NCBI GenBank assembly: GCA_002422425.1
Contig: DIVG01000056.1
Span: 1 to 8,257 of the forward strand
Source of the DNA: Akkermansiaceae bacterium UBA6138
GTDB lineage: Bacteria; Verrucomicrobiota; Verrucomicrobiia; Verrucomicrobiales; DEV007
DNA: 8,257 nt
Direction of reading: 5' to 3'
Within the stretch, counting starts at the first letter, position 1. Each line of letters opens with the position of its first letter. The translations under genes and the position numbers were made by a program. Below the pieces are notes generated by a model. The model did not search any database. It was not told where the DNA came from and worked only from the letters and a program-made list of their open reading frames with translations. Shown here piece by piece: positions 1-6,284 of this stretch.

Positions 1-1843
1 CGGCGAGATTCTCCTCGCGCGAGGGACGGGCGAGGAAATGGTCCTCTTCCCCGAAGATGACCAGCCCCGGCACCTGCGCCGCGCCGGGCTGATAGACCTG
101 GAAGGTGATTCCCGGCCGCATCGAGACCCAGCCCCAGACACGCTCCGGCTCGTAGGAGGGAAAGACGGCGGAGAATCCCGTGCCGTTCGAGTGGCCGTAG
201 AGGAAGAGCGGCGCGTCTCCGATCTCCGCATGACCGCTCCTCGCGCCAACGTCGCGGAGACGATCGAAGAGCAGGCTCCGCGGCCAGAATCCGCGCTGCA
301 TCGGATTGCCGGTGAACTTTAACAAGCCCAGTCCCAGCTCCGTCGCGAGGGCCCGCAGATCGGCGCGATAAAAAAGACCCTCGCCGCTGCCGTGTCCTGA
401 CATCACCACCATTCCCTTCACCACCGCGAGGCCCTCGGGCAACCAGAGGTCGAAACGCACCTCCTCGCGCGAGCCTTCGCCTTTCTCCTTCACCGCCGTG
501 GCCCAGGCCTCGTCGCTGATCTTCCAGTCCCAGTTGCGCGAGACGACCTGATCGGGCGAGGGCGTGCCCCACTTGGCCTCATCAAGGACGCCGTTCCAGC
601 TCTTCGTGTCGCGCGCGGAGACGTTCGCCCCGACCCAACCGATCGCGTGGCTCGCGGGGAGCAGGGCGAAGTCGGACCACTCCGTGCCGCCCGCGGCTTT
701 TCTCGGCTCGGTCCATTGGCGCTCGATCCACGGCAGGATCGTCTCGGCCCATTTCAAGCCGTGCTCGCGCAGGCCTTTGCCGGAGAAATGAACGCCCTGT
801 CCGTTCCGCTCGCGCAGGTCGCCCTTCAAGGCATCCGAATCGGGACCGGCGAGGGCGATGCCGTCGCGGGCGAGGGAAGCCTGCGCCGCGCGGATGTCGT
901 CGCTGCCCTCGTCGCCCGGCACATGGTAACTCGCCTGCGCGACAAACCAGGGAACCTCCCAGCCGATCTCGCGGCGCGATTCGCGGAGGATCGTTTCGAG
1001 ATACTGCCGGTAAAGATCGCCCGGCAGGGTGCGGGTCGGATCCTTCTGGTTCGCATCGCTCTCGCCCTGATGCCAGAGCACGGCGCGGAAGCCGCGCGGC
1101 CCGAGCGGCTTCATCCGGGCGACGAAGGTTTGGTAGGCGTCGCCCTTGCTCATCCAGAGACCATCGGGTCGCTTCTCGACGCGGCTTTCGATCGTGGGAG
1201 GATTCAGAAAGGTCGCGCCCTTCGGCAGCCATTCGCGCACGCTCGTCGCCCCAATCCCGCAGGCGACGAAGCCGACCGGCACGCCGAGTTTCCGCGCGAG
1301 CTCGTCGCCGAGCGGCGGCAGGAAACTGCCTCCACCTCCGCTCGCTCCCGGCTGCGGATCCTCGGCAAGGCGCCACGTCGTGCCGTCGAAGGACGAGACG
1401 AGACCGGTCTGCGGCGTTTGCTTTTCTTCGCCGTGGTTGGCCGAGTTCGACTGTCCCGCAACGACGAAGACCTCGCCGACGCCGACCTTCCCGACGCGGC
1501 CGGCCGCCAGTTCCTTCCCTTCGCGGGTGACCCGCACCTCGAGCGCCCACCAGCCGCCCGCCGGAGCCTCGACCGTGCCCGAGAGCTTTTTCCCCACGAT
1601 CGAACCGCCAGCACGCTGCCATCCCGTGGCTTGCTTTTCGCCGACGAGGCGCGTCTCGATCACGACGTCTTTCGCGGAGACCTCTTCCGACAGTTCACCC
1701 GTGATTCGCAGCAGTCCCTTCCCCGGACTGCTCCGCTGCACCACCTGATGCTCGAGCGGTGCGGTCAGGGTCAGTTCGGCGGCGGGGGCGACCGCCACCA
1801 TGGCCGGCAGGAGGATGGGGAGAAGGAAACGGGCTGGACTCAT
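1..1843 (-). CDS. Secreted two-domain esterase: SGNH (sialate O-acetylesterase-like, SASA/DUF303) fused to an alpha/beta hydrolase; C-terminus cut by the window edge
   Basis: One uninterrupted frame of 614 codons runs from ATG 1841-1843 to the left edge with no stop. Residues 1-22 form a signal peptide ending APAA, so export is expected. Residues about 23-120 look like a beta-rich N-terminal domain. The SGNH domain follows: GQSN with nucleophile Ser132, a GIGATS block, WHQGES at 257-262, and the catalytic-histidine block GVHFS with His352. This matches bacterial sialate O-acetylesterase-like carbohydrate esterases. After a linker (about 375-460), a second esterase fold begins near Val462: SGHGSG as a possible oxyanion loop, the nucleophile elbow GHSNG with Ser552, and GEEDH with Asp601 as candidate acid. 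Its catalytic His would lie beyond the edge or be absent. Two different ester hydrolases in one chain suggest removal of two acyl groups from one glycan; substrates are not determinable. It is the last visible gene of the sulfatase cluster. The start lacks a Shine-Dalgarno sequence. Confidence 0.88.
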   Translation of the reverse strand, partial: MSPARFLLPILLPAMVAVAPAAELTLTAPLEHQVVQRSSPGKGLLRITGELSEEVSAKDVVIETRLVGEKQATGWQRAGGSIVGKKLSGTVEAPAGGWWALEVRVTREGKELAAGRVGKVGVGEVFVVAGQSNSANHGEEKQTPQTGLVSSFDGTTWRLAEDPQPGASGGGGSFLPPLGDELARKLGVPVGFVACGIGATSVREWLPKGATFLNPPTIESRVEKRPDGLWMSKGDAYQTFVARMKPLGPRGFRAVLWHQGESDANQKDPTRTLPGDLYRQYLETILRESRREIGWEVPWFVAQASYHVPGDEGSDDIRAAQASLARDGIALAGPDSDALKGDLRERNGQGVHFSGKGLREHGLKWAETILPWIERQWTEPRKAAGGTEWSDFALLPASHAIGWVGANVSARDTKSWNGVLDEAKWGTPSPDQVVSRNWDWKISDEAWATAVKEKGEGSREEVRFDLWLPEGLAVVKGMVVMSGHGSGEGLFYRADLRALATELGLGLLKFTGNPMQRGFWPRSLLFDRLRDVGARSGHAEIGDAPLFLYGHSNGTGFSAVFPSYEPERVWGWVSMRPGITFQVYQPGAAQVPGLVIFGEEDHFLARPSREENLA

Positions 1844-1917
1844 GAAAGGTCGAATCTTACACGACCGATCCGGCTTTGGCAGCCTACCGGTTTGCGGCTC
1901 AGTTTGGACGGGAGACT

Positions 1918-2064
1918 TCCTCCAACAAACGACCGCAGCCCCTTCGCAAACACCGCGTGACCCGCCGACGAGAGATGGATGTGATCCGAAGTTAAAAAGC
2001 CTTTCTGGATCGTGCCGTCGGCTTTGATGAAATCGCTCCAGAGATCCGCTTCAGCGGACCATCG
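1918..2064 (-). pseudogene. C-terminal remnant of a GDSL/SGNH hydrolase
   Basis: Between sulfatase 1 and the two-domain esterase, one minus-strand frame encodes about 48 residues that read like the end of a GDSL/PAF-acetylhydrolase-type SGNH enzyme. They begin ADLWSDFIKADGT, contain the catalytic Asp-x-x-His block SDHIHLSSAGH (Asp at 1984-1986, His at 1975-1977), and end with the terminal-helix-like AKGLRSFV. No nucleophile block or plausible N-terminus precedes it: upstream, the frame runs into the 3' end of sulfatase 1 as low-complexity Arg/Gly sequence. The same frame stays open to a TGA at 1840-1842 that overlaps the esterase ATG by ATGA, but the last 25 or so residues look random. I infer a truncated gene whose 5' part was lost, perhaps when the sulfatase was inserted. 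A short expressed peptide is possible but unlikely. Confidence 0.6.
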
Positions 2065-2098
2065 CCCATCTCTGCTTCCGCCTCCACTCAAGCGGCCG

Positions 2099-3805
2099 TC
2101 ACTTCCCTTTCCCTTTCCCCTTCGCCGCCTCCGACAGTTCGGCCTCGCGGACGCGACGAAACTCGGCGGAAATCTCAATCGCCCTGGCACGGTCCGTTCC
2201 GTCGTAGTCCCAGAACTCGCGCACGACCGCCTCGGCCTTGGGAAAATGCTCTCCGGTGTCGCCGACGCGCGTCCGGAGGTCGGCGAGCCGCTCCTTCAGC
2301 TCCGCGACGAGCGGCGCGCTGCCGGGATCGTCGTAGAGATTGACCTCTTCACCGGGGTCGGACTCGAGATCGTAGAGCTCCCATCCGGGCGGGGTCTGGT
2401 AGCCGCCCTCGTAGTCGCACCCGTAGAAGTAAATCAGCTTGTGGGTCTTCGTGCGGATGGCGAGGTGGCCGGGGTTGTCGTGATGGGCCATGTGCATCCA
2501 GTAGCGGTAATAGGCTTCCTCTTTCCAGCCCTCCGGCTCCGCGCCGGTCGCGCAGATAGACCGGAAGCTTTTGCCCTGCATGGAGGCCGGGATCTCTGCT
2601 CCGGCGATGTCGAGCAAGGTGGGAGCGAAATCGACATTTTCCACGATGGCGTCGCTGCGGGTCCCTGCGGGGATGCTGCCGGGATGGCGGATGAGGAAGG
2701 GCATGCGCATGGATTCCTCGTAGGCCCAGCGTTTGTCCTGGTAGTCGTGCTCGCCGAGCATGAACCCCTGGTCGGAGGTGTAGATGATGACCGTCTCGTC
2801 CATCAGTCCGGCTTCCTCCAGCCGGGCGAAGAGCCTCGCGAGATTGTCGTCGATGCCCTTGATGCAGCGGAGGTATTTTCGCAGGTAGGCGTTGTAGGAG
2901 AGTCGCTGGATCTCCGCTTCGGAAAGGGCCGCGGGATCGTAGCCGGGCGGGAAATCCTGCGGGAACAGGCCGGGCAGATCGACCGCGTAGGAGCGGCGCG
3001 GATTGCGTTTGCCGATGGAGGTGCCGATGTGCGGGATCAGCTCGCCCTCGTATCCCAGCGTGGCGATGGAGCCCGAGCGGGAGCGCGTCTCCGGAAGCAG
3101 ACTCACGGGCTGCGGGATCTCCGTGTCGGCGAGCCAGTCGTCGTAGCGCGCGGCGTGCTCGAAGTAGTCGTGCGGTGCCTTGTAGTGGTGCATCAGGAAG
3201 AAGGGCTTGTCCGGATCGCGCTCCGCGAAGAGCCACTCGAGCGAGAGGTCGGTGATGACGTCGGTGCTGTGTTTGCCTTCGAAGGTGACGAGATCCCGGG
3301 GCCAGCCCTTTGGCCCGCGCACCTGGAACTCGGGATCGTGATACTTGCCCTGCCCCGGCAGGACACAGTAGTGATCGAAGGCGGCGGGCTCGTGTTTGAG
3401 GTGCCACTTGCCCATCATGGCCGTCTCGTAGCCGGCCTTCTTCATTTCGATGGCGAGGTGCTGCTCTGACGGCACGATGCCCCCGCCGAGATCGACGACG
3501 CCGTGGACATGGGCATACTGGCCGGTGAGAATGGTGGCGCGGCTCGGCACGCAGATGGCGTTGCCGGCGAAAACATTTTCAAAAAGCATCCCTTCGCGGG
3601 CGAGCCGGTCTATCGTCGGGGTGGGATTCAGCGCCGCGAGCCGCCCGCCGTAGGCACCGATGGCATGGGCGGCGTGATCGTCGGACATGATGTAGAGAAT
3701 GTTAGGCTTTTTCGGCTCCTTCTTGGCCTGGGCAAGCAGTTCGGCCGGTGGTGTCAGCAGCGACGCGAGCAGAAGCGTGGTGACGAAGGCTAGGGTGTCT
3801 CTCAT
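2099..3805 (-). CDS. Secreted formylglycine sulfatase 1 (family S1, CVPSR type)
   Basis: This 568-residue S1-type sulfatase should hydrolyse sulfate esters on a glycan outside the cytoplasm. Residues 1-27 form a signal peptide (hydrophobic core LLLASLLTPP, then AQA). Mature motifs follow in family order: NILYIMSDDH with metal-binding Asp42-Asp43, ICVPSRATILTGQ with Cys85 as the formylglycine precursor, GKWH (Lys133, His135), YKAPHDYF with His212, and TSDQGFMLGEH with Asp345/Gln346 and His353, then KRWAYEES and a C-terminal DPGEEVNL block. The SDQG plus KRWAYEES combination recalls N-acetylglucosamine-6-sulfatase-like S1 enzymes, but that is memory of the family and substrate is unproven. The protein ends in a KGKGKGK tail, unusual for the family. 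It starts 50 bp after sulfatase 2 ends on the same strand, so co-transcription is likely. The ATG at 3803-3805 is chosen because the signal peptide begins there; no Shine-Dalgarno precedes it. Confidence 0.94.
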   Translation of the reverse strand: MRDTLAFVTTLLLASLLTPPAELLAQAKKEPKKPNILYIMSDDHAAHAIGAYGGRLAALNPTPTIDRLAREGMLFENVFAGNAICVPSRATILTGQYAHVHGVVDLGGGIVPSEQHLAIEMKKAGYETAMMGKWHLKHEPAAFDHYCVLPGQGKYHDPEFQVRGPKGWPRDLVTFEGKHSTDVITDLSLEWLFAERDPDKPFFLMHHYKAPHDYFEHAARYDDWLADTEIPQPVSLLPETRSRSGSIATLGYEGELIPHIGTSIGKRNPRRSYAVDLPGLFPQDFPPGYDPAALSEAEIQRLSYNAYLRKYLRCIKGIDDNLARLFARLEEAGLMDETVIIYTSDQGFMLGEHDYQDKRWAYEESMRMPFLIRHPGSIPAGTRSDAIVENVDFAPTLLDIAGAEIPASMQGKSFRSICATGAEPEGWKEEAYYRYWMHMAHHDNPGHLAIRTKTHKLIYFYGCDYEGGYQTPPGWELYDLESDPGEEVNLYDDPGSAPLVAELKERLADLRTRVGDTGEHFPKAEAVVREFWDYDGTDRARAIEISAEFRRVREAELSEAAKGKGKGK

Positions 3806-3855
3806 GATGGTGGTTTATGGGGTGGGAATCGTTGGTGCGCGACGGGTCATGCCGG

Positions 3856-5331
3856 TCAGAAGGCCTTGCGGATGGGGCCGCCCCAAAGGGGATCGACCAT
3901 GCCGGCGTCGAACTCCCTCCAGGCCGCCTCCATTTTAGCGACGCGATCGGGATGTTCGGCGGCGAGGTCATGCGCTTCGCCGGGGTCGTCGGCGATATGG
4001 TAAAGCTGCGTGGCCTTGTCGCCGCGTCCGCGGTGGATCTTCCAGTCATCCTTGATGAACGCGGCCTGGCCACCCACGCGCCAATAATGGGTGCGACAGA
4101 TGGGGGTGGCGTCCGGGGCGGCAAGAGCCGACCGCAAGTCCACTCCGTCCAGTGTGGCATCGACCTTTGCTCCGGCGGCGGCGAGCACGGTCGGAAACAG
4201 GTCGAGCGAACTCACCATGCGCGATTCGACATGACCGGCGGGCAGCTGTCCCGGCCATTGCACGAGGAAGGGAACGCGCACCCCGCCTTCGAAGAGACTG
4301 CCTTTTTCGCCGCGGAGCGGAGCGTTGCTCGAAGTCAGCTCCCGCGTGGGTCCGCCATTGTCGCTGAGGAAAACAACGAGCGTGTTCTCACTCAGTCCCT
4401 GCGAGCGCAGCCGCTCGAGGACACGCCCGACCCCGTCATCGAGTTGAGCCAGCATCGCGGCAAAAATGCGGCGTTGGATGTCATCGATGTGAGCGAACTT
4501 CGACAGGTAATCCTCAGGGCCCTGCAAGGGGCTGTGAACCGCACTGTAGGCAAGGTAGAGGAAAAAGGGCTGCGCCCGATGCCGTGAGATGAAGTCCTCC
4601 GCCTCGCGGGTGAACGCCTCGGTCAGATTCTCTTTCTCCTCGACGGGTTGGCTGGAGCGCAGCACGGGATTGTCGGCGTCGTAGTCCGGTTCGAAGTGTC
4701 CCATGTGTGTGCTCCAGATGAGGCGGCCGTCGGGCGAGGTCCAGCGACCCTGTGATCCGTCCGGCAGAGTGCGCCGCCGCAGCCAGGTCACGTGTCCGGC
4801 CCAGGGCGGGGGCACGAAGTAATGGCCCTCGTGCAGGAACCCGAAAAACTCGTCAAAGCCGTTCCGCTGGGGATGAAACTTCGCGGTGCCGCCGAGGTGC
4901 CACTTGCCGACAAGGGAAGTGGCATAGCCCGCCTCGCGCAGCGCCTCGGCGAGCGTGATCTCGCCCGGTGGCAGACCGACGGCCGGATCACTGTTAACCG
5001 CGCCGATGGGATTGAACTCGAAGCCGAAGCGGTTCTGGTATCGCCCGGTCAACAAGCCGGCCCGGGAGGCCGCGCAGGTCGGAGCCGTCACGTAGGCGCG
5101 GGTGAAGCGCACGCCGTTTGTGGCGAGGGAATCGATCTGAGGCGTCGGCACGTCCTTGCCGCCAAAGCAACCCGGCTCACCGTAACCGAGGTCGTCGGCG
5201 ACGATGAGAATGACATTCGGCCGCGTGACGGGCTTGTTCTCTTCGGACTGGACCACGGACGGCATGAGCACGAGCGCCGAAACCATGAGGGGGAAAGTAA
5301 GCAAGCAGATCGGCAGCGGGAGCATCGTCAT
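3856..5331 (-). CDS. Secreted formylglycine sulfatase 2 (arylsulfatase A-like, CAASR type)
   Basis: This S1 arylsulfatase has 491 residues from the chosen start. The frame is open upstream to 5520, but that extension is polar, lacks a signal and would overlap the divergent regulator. Starting at ATG 5329-5331 puts a hydrophobic signal sequence (LPICLLTFPLMV, then SALVLM) at the N-terminus; ATG 5323-5325 is an alternative two codons later. Motifs: NVILIVADDLGYG with Asp46-Asp47 for the metal, PTCAASRAGLLTGR with Cys86 as formylglycine precursor, GKWHLGG (Lys143, His145), AYSAVHSP, and LSDNGGPTRE with Asp324-Asn325. LFEGGVRVPFLVQWPG and a C-terminal ADDPGEAHDL block complete the family pattern. 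The formylglycine motif is CxAxR rather than the textbook CxPxR. Length is normal for the family and the ending GGPIRKAF appears intact. It is the first gene of the leftward cluster, divergently transcribed from the PAS-AraC regulator. The natural substrate is unknown. Confidence 0.94.
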   Translation of the reverse strand: MTMLPLPICLLTFPLMVSALVLMPSVVQSEENKPVTRPNVILIVADDLGYGEPGCFGGKDVPTPQIDSLATNGVRFTRAYVTAPTCAASRAGLLTGRYQNRFGFEFNPIGAVNSDPAVGLPPGEITLAEALREAGYATSLVGKWHLGGTAKFHPQRNGFDEFFGFLHEGHYFVPPPWAGHVTWLRRRTLPDGSQGRWTSPDGRLIWSTHMGHFEPDYDADNPVLRSSQPVEEKENLTEAFTREAEDFISRHRAQPFFLYLAYSAVHSPLQGPEDYLSKFAHIDDIQRRIFAAMLAQLDDGVGRVLERLRSQGLSENTLVVFLSDNGGPTRELTSSNAPLRGEKGSLFEGGVRVPFLVQWPGQLPAGHVESRMVSSLDLFPTVLAAAGAKVDATLDGVDLRSALAAPDATPICRTHYWRVGGQAAFIKDDWKIHRGRGDKATQLYHIADDPGEAHDLAAEHPDRVAKMEAAWREFDAGMVDPLWGGPIRKAF

Positions 5332-5400
5332 GAGCCAAACATAGCCCCGCAGGCGATTTCCGTCTTGTGACGGGAGGACTTTGTCTGGTATCCATCGGAC
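5332..5400. promoter_or_regulatory. Divergent promoter region with an inverted repeat (possible regulator operator)
   Basis: Only 69 bp separate the start codons of sulfatase 2 (leftward) and the PAS-AraC gene (rightward), so both promoters and 5' leaders must fit here or overlap coding sequence. Near its middle an inverted repeat with 7-base arms (TTCCGTC at 5358-5364 and GACGGGA at 5369-5375, one G-T mismatch) surrounds the spacer TTGT. Its position suits an operator shared by the two genes. AraC-type proteins more often bind direct repeats, so a weak transcript hairpin is the alternative. A purine-rich GGGAGG at 5372-5377 lies 23 bases before the regulator ATG, too far for a Shine-Dalgarno. 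No convincing -35/-10 pair was recognised. Confidence 0.35.
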
Positions 5401-6141
5401 ATGCCTGACTCTTCCTCCCGTCTCCTCCGTGCTCCTCTGGCGCAGACCCTTTGCGCGCTTTTCGATCACCTCCCGGACACCTATTTTTTCATCAAGGACG
5501 CCGGGAGCCGCTTCGTTCACGTCAACCGCGCCTTGCTGGATCGCCTCGGGCTGCGCGACGTATCAGCGATCGCGGGGACCACGGATCACGACCGCTACCC
5601 GCCCCACATCGCCCGACAGCTCGTCGAGGGAGACCGGCTTGTGATGACTTCGGGGCGGCCGATCGTGGCGAAGGCCGAGGTTCTCTTCGACCGCGGCGGC
5701 ATCCTCGAATGGTTTTCCACGACCAAATACCCGGTGACAGACGGAACGAAGGTTCTCGGCATCGCGGGGATCACGAGACGGTGCGGCGGGGGACCGATCC
5801 GCGACCCGGCGAACCATGGTGCCGCCAGGGCGATCGAGCTCGTGAGCCGCGATCCGAAACGCCTCTGGACCGTGGAGGTACTGGCCTCGGCGGCGGGGCT
5901 CTCCGCGCGCCAACTGCATCGCCAGTTTCTCGCCGAGGTCGGCATGGGACCAAGGGACTTTGTCCTCAAAACCCGCCTCCATGCGGCCGCGGGGGAACTG
6001 AGGCGCAGCGGTGCCCCCATCGTCGAGATCGCGGTCGAATACGGATTTTGCGACCAGAGCGCCTTCACCCGCCAGTTCCGGCGGATTCTCGGCACCACTC
6101 CGGCGCTCTACCGGTCGGGGTTTCGTGCGGGAACTTGGTAA
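5401..6141 (+). CDS. PAS-domain AraC-family transcriptional regulator
   Basis: A 246-residue cytoplasmic DNA-binding protein with no signal peptide or membrane segment. Residues about 18-127 form a PAS domain: LFDHLPDTYFFIKD, then FVHVNRALLDRLGL, a TDHDRYPP turn and a PAC-like end at EWFSTTKYPVTD and VLGIAGITRR. Residues about 141-241 form an AraC/XylS double helix-turn-helix: the first helix set is WTVEVLASAAGLSARQLHRQF, with the second signature at IVEIAVEYGFCDQSAFTRQF and the closing GTTPALYR. The usual sugar-binding cupin or periplasmic sensor is replaced by PAS, so the signal may be a small ligand or a redox cue; which one cannot be read from sequence. Being divergent from sulfatase 2, it is probably the local regulator, perhaps also of itself. 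The ATG at 5401 is the only reasonable start, since an in-frame TGA sits at 5368-5370. It converges with the broken sulfatase 3. Confidence 0.92.
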   Translation: MPDSSSRLLRAPLAQTLCALFDHLPDTYFFIKDAGSRFVHVNRALLDRLGLRDVSAIAGTTDHDRYPPHIARQLVEGDRLVMTSGRPIVAKAEVLFDRGGILEWFSTTKYPVTDGTKVLGIAGITRRCGGGPIRDPANHGAARAIELVSRDPKRLWTVEVLASAAGLSARQLHRQFLAEVGMGPRDFVLKTRLHAAAGELRRSGAPIVEIAVEYGFCDQSAFTRQFRRILGTTPALYRSGFRAGTW

Positions 6142-6284
6142 TTTCGGAACCGTGATGCCCCTCCCCGAGCCGGGTCAAGCCTGGCCCGCAATGTTCAAGA
6201 TCGTTGTCCCGCGCGGTGAAAGTGAAATGAGTTGTCTCGTTGCAGGTTTTTAATGTTTCGGGGTGTCACCCACCGATGACTTCG
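6142..6284. other. Convergent intergenic region without a clear terminator
   Basis: The 143 bp between the regulator stop and the sulfatase 3 stop should hold transcription ends for both. I see a short GC stem (CGGGTC with GGCCCG, six base-spaced, near 6170-6187) with no following T-run, and a compact GGGTG-T-CACCC symmetry at 6261-6271 whose one-base loop could not form a good hairpin. A TTTTT run at 6247-6251 has no stem before it. No gene or confident intrinsic terminator is supported. Confidence 0.4.

Noticed and set aside
582..1622. 346-codon minus-strand open frame
   Set aside because: It is Arg/Gly/Ala-rich with no motif, and lies out of frame within the esterase, whose own frame shows GQSN, WHQGES, GVHFS and GHSNG in order.
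1844..1895. Possible promoter (TAAGAT at 1854-1859 with a CTGCCA 17 bases upstream) before the esterase
   Set aside because: Only four of six consensus matches in each box, and promoter consensus for this lineage is uncertain; too weak to list as a feature.
647..1960. 437-codon plus-strand open frame antisense to the esterase
   Set aside because: Antisense shadow produced by GC-rich third positions; no domain, signal or family motif.
2012..3469. 485-codon plus-strand open frame antisense to sulfatase 1
   Set aside because: The opposite strand encodes a complete sulfatase with all catalytic blocks; the Val/Gly-rich antisense product shows none.
5332..5520. N-terminal extension of sulfatase 2 by 63 codons
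   Set aside because: The extension overlaps the divergent regulator, is polar and would bury the signal peptide; ATG 5331 gives a proper secretory N-terminus.
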